A model generated the notes under the pieces. That model did not search any database and was not told where the DNA came from. It was given only the letters and a program-made list of their open reading frames with translations. Positions 51,978-61,466 of a stretch of DNA of 64,000 nucleotides are shown here, in pieces. The DNA lies in NCBI GenBank assembly GCA_030649945.1, contig JAUSFE010000003.1, positions 98,125-162,124 on the forward strand. Direction: 5' to 3'. A program made the translations under genes and the position numbers. Within the stretch, counting starts at the first letter, position 1, and each line of letters opens with the position of its first letter. This DNA is from Dehalococcoidia bacterium. Its GTDB lineage: Bacteria > Chloroflexota > Dehalococcoidia > SM23-28-2 > RBG-16-64-32.

Positions 51978-53534
51978 ATGACCGGAGACGCCCCTGCCCG
52001 CGACATCGCGTCCCAGATTGAGACCATCTTTCACCCGCGCGCCATCGCGGTGGTGGGCGCGTCCGCCAACCCGGACACGCCCGGGTACGACTACCTGCAC
52101 TCGCTACAGGCCTTCGGGTATCGCGGGCGCCTCTACGCCGTCAACCCCAAGGGCGGGGAGATGCTGGGGCTGCCGGTGTACCGCTCGCTGCGGGAGACGC
52201 CGGGAGAGGTGGACTACGTCATCTGCTGCATCCCGGCGGAACACGTGCTGGAGCTGGTCCGCGAGTGCGGCGAGCGCGGGGTGAAGGCGCTGCAGCTGTT
52301 TACCGGGCGCTTCAGCGAGACCGGCCGCCCGGACGCCGCCGGCCTCGAACGCCAGGTGCTGGCGGCGGCCCGCGAGGCCGGCGTGCGCATCATCGGGCCC
52401 AACTGCATGGGGCTGCTCTACCCGGGGCAGGGCATCTCCTTCCGCGCGGACATGTCGCGGGAGGCGGGCAGCGTCGGGTTCCTCTCGCAGAGCGGGAACC
52501 TGCTGTTCGAGCTGACGCACTACGGGGCGCCGCGCGGCCTGCGCTTCTCGAAGGCGGTCAGCTACGGCAATGCCCTGGACCTGGACGAGAGCGACTTCCT
52601 GCAGTACTTCGCGGAGGACGCTGAGACGCGAGTGGTGGGGGCGTACCTGGAAGGGCTGCGGGACGGCCGGCGTTTCCTGGCCGCCCTGCGCCACGCCGCC
52701 GGCCGCAAGCCGGTTGTGGTATTGAAGGGCGGCCGCACGGGCGCCGGCGGGCGGGCGGCAGCCTCGCACACGGCGGCGCTGGCCGGGCCGAGCGCCGTCT
52801 GGCAGGCGGCGATCGCGCAGGCGGGGGCGCTGGCGGTGGACACGGTGGAGGACTTGATCGACATGCTGATCGCGTTCGACCGCCTGCAGGGCGGGGCGCG
52901 GGCGAATGCCATTCGCCCCTACGCCGGGCACCGGCTGGGAATGGTGGGCGCCGGCGGCGGCCCTTCGACTCGCTCCGTCCGCTTCGCTCCCGGAGCGGCT
53001 CAGGATGAGCGGCCCAGGCTCGGCATGGTGGGCGCCGGCGGCGGACGGTCGGTGCTGACGGCGGATTTGTGCGAGGAGCTGGGGTTGGCGGTGCCGCCGC
53101 TGCCGGAGGACGTGGAGCGAAAGGTGGCGGAGAGGGCGCCCGGCCTGGCGGGGTGGGTGACGAACCCGGTGGACCAGTCCATCCTGGCGGGCAGCGGCCT
53201 GGGCGGCGGGCAGGTGCTGGAGTGGCTGGACGAGAGCCCGCAGATAGACCTGCTGCTGGCGAACATGAACGAGGCCTGGGCCTTCGGGCGGCCCAACGCG
53301 GACGCGATCCTTTCCCGCGTGGCGGAGCGCTTCATCCAGGTGGCGGCGCAGACCCGCAAGCCCTTCGCGGTGGTGCTGGGCCCGTCCGATTACGCGGAGG
53401 AGGAGCGCCGGCGCCTCGTCTCGCAGGTGCGGGACCGGCTGGCGGCGGCGAAGGTGGCGCTGTACCCCAGCGTGGAGCGCGCGGTGCGGGCGCTGGCGCG
53501 CTTCACGGCGTACTGGGAACGGCGGCAGGCGTAG
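51978..53534 (+). CDS. NDP-forming acyl-CoA synthetase-like protein (CoA-binding and ligase domains)
   Basis: A 518-residue protein like the alpha part of ADP-forming acetyl-CoA synthetases. A CoA-binding Rossmann domain begins [20 protein letters not shown]. Succinyl-CoA ligase-like domains follow, with the phospho-histidine in [15 protein letters not shown] (about 255-270). The ATP-grasp beta part is absent. At about 318-345, the string [10 protein letters not shown] occurs twice on either side of a repeat-encoded [18 protein letters not shown] segment. The acid substrate is not known. Confidence 0.83.
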   Translation: MTGDAPARDIASQIETIFHPRAIAVVGASANPDTPGYDYLHSLQAFGYRGRLYAVNPKGGEMLGLPVYRSLRETPGEVDYVICCIPAEHVLELVRECGERGVKALQLFTGRFSETGRPDAAGLERQVLAAAREAGVRIIGPNCMGLLYPGQGISFRADMSREAGSVGFLSQSGNLLFELTHYGAPRGLRFSKAVSYGNALDLDESDFLQYFAEDAETRVVGAYLEGLRDGRRFLAALRHAAGRKPVVVLKGGRTGAGGRAAASHTAALAGPSAVWQAAIAQAGALAVDTVEDLIDMLIAFDRLQGGARANAIRPYAGHRLGMVGAGGGPSTRSVRFAPGAAQDERPRLGMVGAGGGRSVLTADLCEELGLAVPPLPEDVERKVAERAPGLAGWVTNPVDQSILAGSGLGGGQVLEWLDESPQIDLLLANMNEAWAFGRPNADAILSRVAERFIQVAAQTRKPFAVVLGPSDYAEEERRRLVSQVRDRLAAAKVALYPSVERAVRALARFTAYWERRQA

Positions 53535-53586
53535 GGGGGGCCGGCCGGCAGTTCGTCAGGCTAAAGCCTGACCCCCCGAGGACACC

Positions 53587-54102
53587 CTAGAAGGGGTAGC
53601 CCTTTGCGCCCTGCAATCCCTTGAGGCAGGATATCTCGCCGATGTGGTTGGAGGGGTGGATGACGGACGTCATGGTGATGAAGGCTCCCAGGCTCATCTT
53701 GCCCATGCCCGCGTTGGTCAGGTCAATCTCGCGGTCCAAGTCCTCAGGCTTCAGGGTCGCCACGTACTCCTCCGTGTTCTTGAAGACGGCGCGCACGTAG
53801 TCATTGAGCTGCGGCAGGTCAACCTTGACACGCCGCGCCCACTCTTCGTAGCCGCCCATGGGATGGGGCTCGCTGGCGCCCGTCTTGTCGGCGTAGGGGC
53901 CCGTGGCCAGAGGCTGCCGGCCGGTCATCATGTTCAGAAACATGTCCTCGCCCGCGGCAAGGTGAACGAACAGCGGCGCGACTGACATCGCCTTGCCGGC
54001 CGGTGTCCAGTGCGCCTGCTCCGCGGTCAAGTCGGCGACTGTGCCTTTGACTATCTCGTGCGCGCTCTTGATTTGTTGTTGCAGCAGGGTAATCGCGTCC
54101 AT
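53587..54102 (-). CDS. DinB-like four-helix metalloprotein
   Basis: A 171-residue DinB/YfiT-type protein. The metal-binding histidines can be placed in FVHLAAGEDMF (about 46-56) and HPSNHIGEI (near the C-terminus). Family members often transfer thiols such as bacillithiol or mycothiol; for this one the substrate is unknown. The possible thiol link to the MshA/PIG-L genes at 11,908-13,876 is only a speculation. Confidence 0.78.
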   Translation of the reverse strand: MDAITLLQQQIKSAHEIVKGTVADLTAEQAHWTPAGKAMSVAPLFVHLAAGEDMFLNMMTGRQPLATGPYADKTGASEPHPMGGYEEWARRVKVDLPQLNDYVRAVFKNTEEYVATLKPEDLDREIDLTNAGMGKMSLGAFITMTSVIHPSNHIGEISCLKGLQGAKGYPF

Positions 54103-54473
54103 CAGTGCCTCCCTCTGGCGCTAGAACTCTTGAACGTGGCTGACGAACATTATGTACGCAGCGGGGGGCCGGTTCAAGATGGGTGTGGCGAGAGTCTGCG
54201 GGGAAGGGCGCCAGGGAGAGGTCAGGAGACGGCGGTGGCGTCTGCGGGCGGAGGCTCCCCCGCCCCGCCCCGGTTGGAGGCACCTGAAGGTACCTCCCTA
54301 CGGGAATCTGGCCTAGTACTGACGAACATTATGTACGCAACGGGGGGCCGGTTCAAGATGGGTGGGGCGAGAGTAGGGGCGCAGCAACCGGAACCTCGCG
54401 CGACCGAGGGGACTGGTCCGGTAGGCTAAGGGAAGTCTCTGGCAGCAGCGTCTGTCCGGTTGCTGCGCCCCTA
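54103..54473. other. Repeat-filled gap
   Basis: It holds two ~55-bp direct repeats (54,140-54,195 and 54,319-54,374) beginning CTGACGAACATTATGTACGC, a GTAG-type REP between them (54,276-54,301) and a BIME-like element (54,373-54,474). Confidence 0.7.
54276..54301. repeat. GTAG-type REP hairpin
   Basis: GGAGGCACCT-GA-AGGTACCTCC plus CTAC. Confidence 0.82.
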
Positions 54474-54474
54474 C
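54373..54474. repeat. BIME-like 102-bp element with inverted REP ends
   Basis: GTAGGGGCGCAGCAACCGGA at 54,373-54,392 and its exact complement TCCGGTTGCTGCGCCCCTAC at the right end. The stop TAG of the HD gene directly abuts the right foot. Confidence 0.8.
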
Positions 54475-56141
54475 TAATGGTCCAGCGGCGGCGCTTCCAT
54501 GGGGCCCGAGGGCGGCTTCAGGTAGCCCACGGCCAGCGCGCCGGCGGCCGTTTGCAGCTCCCCACGCGTCGGCGCCGGGTACTCGATGCGCGGGTGGTAG
54601 ATGCCGCGCAGCGTGGCCTTGAACGACTCGCCGATGGTCTTCAGGTCGCGCATCGTCAGGTCGCACTCGTCCATCTGGCCCTCGGCCACGCGCTCGCCGA
54701 TGATGCTGTCCACCAGCTCGTCGATCTTCTCGTGGGAGCGGTCCTTGCTGGCGCGCACGACGGCCTCCACGGAGTCGGCGAGCATGGCGATGGCCGTCTC
54801 CTTGCTTTGCGGCCTTGGCCCCGGGTAGCGGAACTTCTCAGGGTCCACGGCGGGGTCTTCGGCGCTGGCCTTGCGGTAGAAGTAAGTGACCAGCCGCGTG
54901 CCGTGGTGCTCCGGGATGAAGGCGCGCACGCGCGCCGGAACGCGGTGGCGGGCGGTCAGCTCCATGCCGGCGCGGACGTGGTCTGAGACGAGGCGGGCGC
55001 TGGCGCCGGCCTCCAGCTTGTCGTGCGGGTTTCCGGACTCCATCTGGTTCTCGATGTAGTAGGCGGGCTTGGCGATCTTGCCGATGTCGTGGAAATAGCA
55101 GCCGACGCGCACCAGCAGCGGGTCGGCGCCGGTGAGGTCGGCGGCGCGCTCCGCCAGGTTGCCGACGATGACGCTGTGGTGGAAGGTGCCGGGGGCCTTC
55201 TCCTGCAACTGGCGCAGCAGCGGGTGGCTGAGCTGGGCCAGCTCCATGAGCTGCATGCGGGTGGTGACGCCAAACATGACGCCGAGGACGACAGTGGCGC
55301 CGACGGTGATGACGGCGGCGCCGAGGCCGCCCAGGGCGGAGGCGGCGAGCATCCAGGCCAGGTCTGGGGCGTCCCGGCCGGGGGTGAGGAGCCAGAAGGC
55401 GAAGAGCACGGCGAGGGTGACCAGGCCGGTGCTGACGCCGGCCATGGCGTAGTTGTTCACACGCTCCGCCCGGCGGATGGCGTAGATGCCGGTGAGGCTG
55501 CCCAGCAGGAAGACGGCGACCATCTGCAGGGCGTCCAGCGGGCCGCTGGACGCGGGAACGCGGGCGTCCGGCATGTAAAAGCCGGCGAAGGCGGCCAGCA
55601 CCGCCAGCAGACCGGCGACGGCGACGGCCAGCCCCGCGTCCAGCAGCGCGGCGATGAGCATGGGCGCGGCGGCGATGGGCAACATGTAGCCCAGGTAGAG
55701 GCGGTCACCATCGGGCAGGGTGAGAGAGAGGAAGACCTTGGCGGCGGCCACCCAGAGCACCAGGAGCAGCCCCACCATGAAGAGGCGGGGCGCGTTGTTC
55801 ACCTCCGCGGGCTGGAAGAGGTACAGGTAGAGGGCGAGCAGGGCGGCGGCGGCAACAGCAACGATCACTGCGGCTATGGCCTCGGCGGGGCTCAGCTCAT
55901 TGTCCAGCAGGCCGGCGGCGCGGATGCGGTCGAGGGCCGGCTGGCTGACGGCCTGCCCCTCTTCGGCGACGACTGCGCCGTCGATCTTGAAGGTCTGGTA
56001 GGCGGGCTCGCCGGCGTGCAGCGGGGCCTCGCCGGGGAGGACAGGCACGAGGACGGCGATGAGGGCGGCAGTGAGCGCCGCTGCGAAGACGAACGCCTGC
56101 AGTGGTGAGACCGAGCCCCTGGCCTGCTTCCTGGCCGTCAT
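54474..56141 (-). CDS. Membrane HD-domain phosphohydrolase (PgpH-like)
   Basis: A 555-residue protein from the ATG at 56,139-56,141. About seven membrane segments (from ~20 to ~300) precede a cytoplasmic HD domain with FHHSVIVGNLAERAADL, the HD pair in GCYFHDIGKIAKP and EHHGTRLVTYFY. The 7TM-HD arrangement resembles PgpH-type c-di-AMP phosphodiesterases, though the large extracellular 7TMR-HDED domain is reduced. Nucleotide specificity is not proven. Confidence 0.85.
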   Translation of the reverse strand: MTARKQARGSVSPLQAFVFAAALTAALIAVLVPVLPGEAPLHAGEPAYQTFKIDGAVVAEEGQAVSQPALDRIRAAGLLDNELSPAEAIAAVIVAVAAAALLALYLYLFQPAEVNNAPRLFMVGLLLVLWVAAAKVFLSLTLPDGDRLYLGYMLPIAAAPMLIAALLDAGLAVAVAGLLAVLAAFAGFYMPDARVPASSGPLDALQMVAVFLLGSLTGIYAIRRAERVNNYAMAGVSTGLVTLAVLFAFWLLTPGRDAPDLAWMLAASALGGLGAAVITVGATVVLGVMFGVTTRMQLMELAQLSHPLLRQLQEKAPGTFHHSVIVGNLAERAADLTGADPLLVRVGCYFHDIGKIAKPAYYIENQMESGNPHDKLEAGASARLVSDHVRAGMELTARHRVPARVRAFIPEHHGTRLVTYFYRKASAEDPAVDPEKFRYPGPRPQSKETAIAMLADSVEAVVRASKDRSHEKIDELVDSIIGERVAEGQMDECDLTMRDLKTIGESFKATLRGIYHPRIEYPAPTRGELQTAAGALAVGYLKPPSGPMEAPPLDH

Positions 56142-56634
56142 AGTAATCCCGCCTTGGCGGGGCACACCCATGATAACAGACGCAAACGCCACGGCGAACG
56201 CAACATGTCACAGTGCGCCCGCCCGGCGATTTGTGCCTCGACACTGGAAAGCAGCCGTAACAGAAGCTGAACTGCACTATCCCCGAGCTGTGGCGGCGCG
56301 GCCACGAGGCAGGCGTGCCCGCTGCCGGGCCGTCCATCGGGTAGCGCTGAGGTGCGGTCGGCCAGGCGAGAGGCATCATCGGGCGCCAGGGCACAGCGTA
56401 ATCCCACATAGCACCGCCTTGCCGTCCCACCCGCCCGCCCATCGGGAAGTTTAGGTGGGGGGACACCCCCCAGACCCCCCGGCAGCGGGGCTCTGCCCCC
56501 CTGCACTCCCCGCTGCGCAGGCTGGCCAAGCTGTCGGCACATCTTCGGGTCAGTACAAGCTAACTGTACGCCGGTCCAGGCGTACTGATCCGGGGGAATG
56601 CTGCGGGGGCCCGTGGGACGGGTGGGACGGGTGG
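56142..56634. other. Intergenic region with GC-rich repeat copy B
   Basis: Roughly 490 bp with no convincing gene. It contains the GC-rich repeat copy B (56,423-56,522) and a GTACAAGCTAACTGTAC palindrome near 56,555. Confidence 0.6.
56423..56522. repeat. GC-rich ~100-bp interspersed repeat, copy B
   Basis: Starts CGTCCCACCCGCCCGCCC; contains GGGGGGACACCCCCCAGACC and CTCTGCCCCCCTGCACTCCC. See copies at 37,139 and 58,364. Confidence 0.75.
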
Positions 56635-57090
56635 TCAGGACGGAGCGGCGGCCAGAAGCTCGGTGACAACCTCGCTAATGGTGCGACCCTCGGCGCGGCC
56701 GGCGAGGCGGGGCATAAGCGCCTGCATGACCTTCCCCTTATCGCCGGGGCCGCCGGCGCCGACTTCCTGGATGACCTTGCGGGCTTCGGTGGCGATCTCG
56801 TCGCGGCTGATCGCCGGCGGCAGGTAAGCCTCCAGGATCTTCAGCTCCGCCGCCTCCTTGTCCACCAGGTCCTGGCGTCCCGCCTTCTGGAACTCCTCGA
56901 TGCTCTCGTGGCGCTGCTTCGCCTGCCTGGCCACGACGACGAGCACCTCCTGGTCGTTGAGCTGCCTTATCGCCGCTACCTCGGCGTTCTTGATGGCGGT
57001 GATGAGCATACGCAAGGCCGTCTTGCGGTTTTCGTCGCTCTGACGGATGGCGTCCTTAAGGTCGTTCGCGAACTGGTCTTTGAGGGACAT
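56635..57090 (-). CDS. GatB/YqeY-domain protein
   Basis: A 151-residue YqeY-like protein with the family start LKDQFANDLKDAIRQSDENR and a C-terminal AEGRTISEVVTELL. The domain is shared with the tail of GatB and is tRNA-related by fold; its cellular role is not clear. It follows rpsU by 47 nt and the order rpsU-yqeY is common in bacteria. Confidence 0.92.
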   Translation of the reverse strand: MSLKDQFANDLKDAIRQSDENRKTALRMLITAIKNAEVAAIRQLNDQEVLVVVARQAKQRHESIEEFQKAGRQDLVDKEAAELKILEAYLPPAISRDEIATEARKVIQEVGAGGPGDKGKVMQALMPRLAGRAEGRTISEVVTELLAAAPS

Positions 57091-57137
57091 GGTGGGGAGA
57101 TGCGAAACGGTGGGGGGCGCGTGCGTGGCGACGTTCT

Positions 57138-57329
57138 CTAGGCGCGCAGGGCGTTCTTCATGGTCTTGCGGCGCTTGGCCGCGGCCTTCTTCTTGCGCCG
57201 TACGCTCGGTGGCTCGTAGTGCTCTCTGCGGCGCGCTTCGGCAAGGATGCCGGTCTGCTGGACCATCTTGTTGAAGCGCTTCAGAGCCTGGTCAAAGCTA
57301 TCTGCGCTGTTAATGTAGACTTCGGTCAA
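57138..57329 (-). CDS. rpsU: Ribosomal protein S21 (bS21)
   Basis: A 63-residue S21, the small basic protein near the anti-Shine-Dalgarno end of 16S rRNA. TEVYINSADSFDQALKRFNK and the Arg/Lys-rich end RRKKKAAAKRRKTMKN are characteristic. The TTG at 57,327-57,329 is the better start, because GAGGAGG (57,337-57,343) lies 7 nt upstream; an earlier TTG at 57,335 would be only 1 nt from it. Confidence 0.94.
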   Translation of the reverse strand: MTEVYINSADSFDQALKRFNKMVQQTGILAEARRREHYEPPSVRRKKKAAAKRRKTMKNALRA

Positions 57330-57336
57330 ACACAAT

Positions 57337-57343
57337 CCTCCTC
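57337..57343 (-). promoter_or_regulatory. Shine-Dalgarno that decides the rpsU start
   Basis: GAGGAGG, 7 nt from the TTG at 57,329. Confidence 0.7.
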
Positions 57344-57372
57344 GGGATCGCCGTGATAGGCGTTCGAGGCGT

Positions 57373-57402
57373 ATTCTAGAAGCTGCCGTATCAGGGTGTC
57401 AA
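57373..57402 (-). promoter_or_regulatory. Promoter of rpsU-yqeY
   Basis: On the minus strand TTGACA (57,397-57,402), 18-nt spacer, TAGAAT (57,373-57,378). Confidence 0.75.
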
Positions 57403-57460
57403 GCTAAGCCAGCGTACGGCGGGCGCGGCAGGCCGCAGCGGCGCGGCGCCCGGCGGGGGC

Positions 57461-57946
57461 CTACTCCAGGACGATATCCCCGCTCTTGCCGCCCCTCTTG
57501 CGCACGAGGCGGATGTCGCCGATGCGCATGTCCTTCTGCGCGGCCTTCGCCATGTCGTAGACGGTCAGCGCCGCCACGGCCACCGCCGTCAGCGCCTCCA
57601 TCTCGACGCCGGTCTTCGCGGTGGTCCGCACCGTTGCTGTGATGTCGACGGCGTTGCGCTTCGCATCGGCTGCGAGGGTGACCGCGATGCCGGTGAGCGG
57701 CAGCGGGTGGCAGAGGGGGATGAGCTCGTGCGTGCGCTTGGCGGCCATGATGCCGGCCAGTTGCGCCGTCGTCAGGACGTCGCCCTTGGCCGCGCGGCCG
57801 GAGATGATGAGCGAGAGAGTGTCCGCGCTCATGTAGACGCTGCCCCGGGCGGTCGCCTCGCGGGCGGTGTCGGCCTTGGCGGAGACGTCCACCATGCGCG
57901 GGCGGCCGGCGGCGTCCAGGTGGGAGAGGCGGGTGGAGCGCCTCAC
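57461..57946 (-). CDS. moaC: Cyclic pyranopterin monophosphate synthase accessory MoaC
   Basis: A 161-residue MoaC of usual length. [18 protein letters not shown] near the start and the active-site segments [14 protein letters not shown] and [13 protein letters not shown] are intact; [19 protein letters not shown] closes the fold. It works with MoaA to make the pyranopterin precursor. The GTG start overlaps the stop of the DUF4926 gene (GTGA). Confidence 0.96.
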   Translation of the reverse strand: MRRSTRLSHLDAAGRPRMVDVSAKADTAREATARGSVYMSADTLSLIISGRAAKGDVLTTAQLAGIMAAKRTHELIPLCHPLPLTGIAVTLAADAKRNAVDITATVRTTAKTGVEMEALTAVAVAALTVYDMAKAAQKDMRIGDIRLVRKRGGKSGDIVLE

Positions 57947-58176
57947 GGCTCCGCCGTAGTGCGCGCGGCGCCGAGGTCGGCAGACTCCGCCTTGCGGATG
58001 TCGGCCAGATGAACATCAGTGACGGCAGTGGTGTCGCCCGCCTCATCAAGGAACTCGACTATCGCGCCCTGCCCTTCGAAAAGCTCGACGATGGCGCCCG
58101 TATCTCCGGCTCGCAGCCCTTCCTCAGGCAAGTCTCGGCGCAACACGACAATGTCGAAAAGCTTGAACTTGCTCAT
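57943..58176 (-). CDS. DUF4926-like small protein
   Basis: A 77-residue protein with the DUF4926 pattern: [42 protein letters not shown] and [10 protein letters not shown]. It begins at the ATG 58,174-58,176. DUF4926 genes often sit in small accessory or toxin-antitoxin-like pairs, but here the gene overlaps moaC by 4 nt. Its role is unknown. Confidence 0.72.
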   Translation of the reverse strand: MSKFKLFDIVVLRRDLPEEGLRAGDTGAIVELFEGQGAIVEFLDEAGDTTAVTDVHLADIRKAESADLGAARTTAEP

Positions 58177-58515
58177 TTGCAGGATACCCAGCCGGTCAAT
58201 TTTCCTTCGCTCACGTCCAACGCCAGATGTTCTCCGCGGAGTGCCCTCTCCAACGCTATCCAAGTACTCACAGTATAGCCGAGGGACGAAAAGAAGACCC
58301 ACTTCGCAAGGCAGCGCGTGGCTGCCGGGCCGCCCCCCACCGTTCCGCAATCGGGATGCAGTGCGTCCCACCCGCCCGCCCGGGATGTTATCTGGGGGAC
58401 ACCCCCAGACCCCCGACAGGGGGCTCCGCCCCCTGTACCCCCGTGCTACGCGAGGAGGCAGCTTGGCGCGGCACCACTTAGCGGTATCTGTAAACAACGT
58501 CCGTGGGAACTACGA
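58177..58515. other. Intergenic region with GC-rich repeat copy C
   Basis: About 340 bp between moaA and the DUF4926 gene. It contains repeat copy C (58,364-58,450) and, near 58,491, a GTAAACAACGTCCGTGGGAA unit shared with 51,126. Confidence 0.6.
58364..58450. repeat. GC-rich ~100-bp interspersed repeat, copy C
   Basis: Starts CGTCCCACCCGCCCGCCCGG; contains GGGGGACACCCCCAGACCCC and GGCTCCGCCCCCTGTACCCC. Confidence 0.75.
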
Positions 58516-59583
58516 TCAGCCGCCGATGTAGGACATCTCGACCCTGGGCAGCCCGGGGGTGCGGCTGGACCGCAGCTCCGAGTAGCGGTCCTTGCGCACC
58601 GACCACACGCGGCGCAGGAATGCCTCGATCTGCGCGTCCGTCCGGCCGTCGCGCAGCAGCTTGCGCAGGTCGTGGCCCACGACCCCGAAGAGGCAGGTGT
58701 AGAGCCTGCCGTCGGCGGAGAGACGGGCGCGCGTGCAGTCGCCGCAGAAGGGCTGGCTGACGGAGGCGATGACGCCGATCTCGCCGGCGCCGTCCTTGTA
58801 CCGCCAGCGCCGGGCCACCTCCCCCCGGTACTGCGGCGCCGCCGGCTCCAGCGGGAACTCGCGGCTGATCATGGCCACGATCTCGGCGGCCGGTACCACG
58901 TCGTCCAGGCGCCAGCCGTTGCTGTTGCCCACGTCCATGAACTCGATGAAGCGCACGATGTAGCCGGTGCCGCGGAAGTGGCGGGCGACGCCGGCGATCG
59001 TGTGGTCGTTGACGCCGCGCTTGACTACGGTGTTGATCTTGATGGGCGCGAAGCCGGCGGCCCGCGCCGCCTCGATCCCCTGGAGCACGCGCGATACCGG
59101 GAAATCGGCGTCGTTCATGCGGCGGAAGACGGCGTCGTCCAGGGAGTCCAGGCTGACCGTGACGCGCTTGAGGCCGGCGTCCCTGAGGGGGCGGGCCATC
59201 TGCTTGAGGCGCGAGCCGTTGGTGGTCAGCGTCAGGTCTTTCAGCCCCTCGATGCCGGCGAGCATCTCGATCAGCTTCGGCAGGTCGCGGCGGACGGTGG
59301 GCTCGCCGCCGGTCAGCCGCACCTTCTCGACGCCCAGGGCGACGAAGATGCGGGCCAGGCGGGCGATCTCCTCGAAGCTCAGGATCTCGTCGCGGGCCAG
59401 GAACTCGTAGTCGCGCCCGAAGACCTCCTTCGGCATGCAGTACGTGCAGCGGAAGTTGCAGCGATCGGTGACGGAGATGCGCAGGTCGCGCAGCGGGCGC
59501 TGGAAGGCGTCGGTCGCCGGCCCCCCTGGCTTAGCCCCGTTGGAGGGTAGACCCGTCCGCCGTGTCTTTCCGTCTGTGCTCAT
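58516..59583 (-). CDS. moaA: GTP 3',8-cyclase MoaA
   Basis: A 355-residue radical SAM enzyme. The first iron-sulfur motif CNFRCTYC (about 43-50), the [10 protein letters not shown] region and the second cluster with [20 protein letters not shown] are intact, but the usual C-terminal Gly-Gly is present as SYIGG. It starts cofactor synthesis from GTP with MoaC. Its 5' end overlaps the XTP pyrophosphatase by 53 nt. Confidence 0.96.
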   Translation of the reverse strand: MSTDGKTRRTGLPSNGAKPGGPATDAFQRPLRDLRISVTDRCNFRCTYCMPKEVFGRDYEFLARDEILSFEEIARLARIFVALGVEKVRLTGGEPTVRRDLPKLIEMLAGIEGLKDLTLTTNGSRLKQMARPLRDAGLKRVTVSLDSLDDAVFRRMNDADFPVSRVLQGIEAARAAGFAPIKINTVVKRGVNDHTIAGVARHFRGTGYIVRFIEFMDVGNSNGWRLDDVVPAAEIVAMISREFPLEPAAPQYRGEVARRWRYKDGAGEIGVIASVSQPFCGDCTRARLSADGRLYTCLFGVVGHDLRKLLRDGRTDAQIEAFLRRVWSVRKDRYSELRSSRTPGLPRVEMSYIGG

Positions 59584-60223
59584 GCAGGAGTTCCTTCAAT
59601 ATCTGGCGGGCCACGGCCGCAGCGCGGGCCCGGTGACTAATTATACCCTTCTGATGCGCGGGCAGCTCCGCCATGGTGGCGGACTGCTGCGGCACCCAGA
59701 AGATGGGGTCGTAGCCGAACCCGCCCTCGCCGCGCGGCTCCTCAGCGATCAGCCCGCGGACCTCGCCCTCCGCCAGGCGTACGCCCAGACGGGCGGCCGT
59801 CTGGCCGCGCTCCGTGCCGGGGTCAGCCACGGCCATGACGCAGACGAAGCGGGCCTGGCGCCCGGCGCGCGGCAGGCCGGCCAGGCGGCGCAGGATCTCC
59901 GCGAAGCGCTGATCGTACGTCGCTTCACGGCCCAGGAAGCGGGCGGACTCGATGCCGGGCGCGCCGTCCAGCACCTCGATCTCCAGGCCGGAGTCGTCGG
60001 CCAGCGCCACCAGGCCGCTGGCCCGGGCGGCGCGCAGGGCCTTCTGGGCGGCGTTCTCGGCGTAGGTGCGGCCCGTCTCCTCATCCGGGAGGTCGATCCC
60101 CAGCTGCTGGGGCGTCACGATCTCCCAGCCGCAGCCCTCCAGCAGGGCGCGCAGCTCGGCCACCTTGCCGGGATTGTTGGTGGCGAGGAGAAGCTGGGGG
60201 CGGCTGGAAGCGCGCTGAGGCAT
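59531..60223 (-). CDS. rdgB: XTP/dITP pyrophosphatase (RdgB/HAM1)
   Basis: A 230-residue house-cleaning enzyme that hydrolyses non-canonical purine NTPs. [18 protein letters not shown], the metal-binding [18 protein letters not shown] and the [11 protein letters not shown] and SHRARA segments are present. The C-terminal ~25 residues run past the normal end, overlapping moaA. Confidence 0.94.
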   Translation of the reverse strand: MPQRASSRPQLLLATNNPGKVAELRALLEGCGWEIVTPQQLGIDLPDEETGRTYAENAAQKALRAARASGLVALADDSGLEIEVLDGAPGIESARFLGREATYDQRFAEILRRLAGLPRAGRQARFVCVMAVADPGTERGQTAARLGVRLAEGEVRGLIAEEPRGEGGFGYDPIFWVPQQSATMAELPAHQKGIISHRARAAAVARQILKELLHEHRRKDTADGSTLQRG

Positions 60224-60403
60224 GGGAGACTAATATAGCAGGGAAGGAGGGGCGGGAGAACCTGGGACCGAAGAACCTAGAACCCGGGAATGTCGGTGGT
60301 TGAAGGCGGGGCGGGTTAAGGGTGGGCTAAGCGGTGGGCAGAGGGCGTAACAGTGGCGCCGAGGGCTGCTCTTATTACTTGGACAGCCTGCTCCGGTGGC
60401 AGG

Positions 60404-60424
60404 CCTGCCTGTCCGGTAGGCAGG
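60404..60424. repeat. CCTGCCT hairpin upstream of the lipoprotein gene
   Basis: CCTGCCT-GTCCGGT-AGGCAGG, a perfect 7-bp stem 20 nt before the ATG at 60,444; it could mask or frame the ribosome-binding site (ACAGGAGGCGG). Confidence 0.55.
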
Positions 60425-60443
60425 CGACAGGAGGCGGACGGAC

Positions 60444-61466
60444 ATGAAGAGATTCGCGATGCTACTCCTCTTTACCGTCGCCGCGCTGACGCTGGCGGCG
60501 TGCGGCGGCGGCGGCGACCGCGCACCCGCGGGCGGGCAGGCGCCCCAAAAGGACGGCGGCGCTTCCCGGGCGCTGGTGATGGAGCCGGGCCGGGTGCTGG
60601 GCGCCTCGGCCGAGGCCTTTGCGGACGACGTGCAGTCCGTCTCCGGGGACCTGAGCTTCGACATGCAGTTCGCGGGGTTCTCCGCGAGCGGCGAGGGCGA
60701 CTTCGCCTTCGCCATGCCGGACAGGATGCACATGACGATGAAGATGGGCGGCGGCGGCGACGTGCCGCTGGACCTGGGTGACTTCGGCGCCTTTGAGCTG
60801 CTGGCCCGGGACAACAAGGTGTACATGAACAGCGGCTTTACGGGCTGGCTGGTAATGTCGCCGGAAGACCTGGGGGCGGACGCCGGCGGATTCCAGGACC
60901 TGCTGTCCGGGCATTCGCCGCTGGACTACGAAGCGCTGACGGAAAAGATAGGCGGGGACATCGAGCACCTGGGGACCGGCGAGATAGACGGCGAGCCGTT
61001 CGAGCGCTATCGCGCGACCGTGCAACTGGACGACGTGCTGAACGCCCTCTCGGAGTCCTTCGGCAGCACCGGCGGCCCGGACACGGAGGCGCTGGCGGGC
61101 GTCTTCTCGGGCCCCATCGTCATGGACGTCTGGGTGCACGGCGACAGCTTCCTGCCCCGGCGCCTGCAGGCCGCCGCCACTTTCGGCGAGTCCGGGGAAG
61201 ATGCGCAGTTCACGATGACGCTCAACTTCACCGATTACAACGGCGCGGTGGAGATTCCGGACGCGCCGGCGGACGCGCACTCCTTCATGGAGATCTTCAG
61301 CGGCCTGGCCGGTGACGGCGGGAACGGCACGGTGGAGTTCGACTTCGGCAACGACAGCGCCGGGTTCGACCTGGACGGCGACGGCCAATTCGACGACGCT
61401 CTGCCGGACTTCACCGCCGGCGATCAGCCCGCCGGGGAGCAGGCGCTTGCTGATTCAGGACACTAG
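60444..61466 (+). CDS. Lipoprotein, LppX/LolA-like
   Basis: A 340-residue lipoprotein: signal peptide MKRFAMLLLFTVAALT with lipobox LAAC, then a Gly/Ala linker. The main domain (about 50-270) resembles the half-barrel of the LppX/LprG/DUF6612 type, which binds lipids in some species (segments FDMQFAGFSASGEGDFAFAM and DGEPFERYRATVQLDDVLNA). The C-terminal part is Asp/Gly-rich. The gene converges on the lipoprotein gene at 61,463, the two stops overlapping by 4 nt. Confidence 0.78.
   Translation: MKRFAMLLLFTVAALTLAACGGGGDRAPAGGQAPQKDGGASRALVMEPGRVLGASAEAFADDVQSVSGDLSFDMQFAGFSASGEGDFAFAMPDRMHMTMKMGGGGDVPLDLGDFGAFELLARDNKVYMNSGFTGWLVMSPEDLGADAGGFQDLLSGHSPLDYEALTEKIGGDIEHLGTGEIDGEPFERYRATVQLDDVLNALSESFGSTGGPDTEALAGVFSGPIVMDVWVHGDSFLPRRLQAAATFGESGEDAQFTMTLNFTDYNGAVEIPDAPADAHSFMEIFSGLAGDGGNGTVEFDFGNDSAGFDLDGDGQFDDALPDFTAGDQPAGEQALADSGH

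Noticed and set aside
58318..59550. 410-codon plus-strand frame opposite moaA
   Set aside because: MoaA on the minus strand has intact radical SAM motifs; the opposite frame resembles nothing and includes intergenic repeat DNA.
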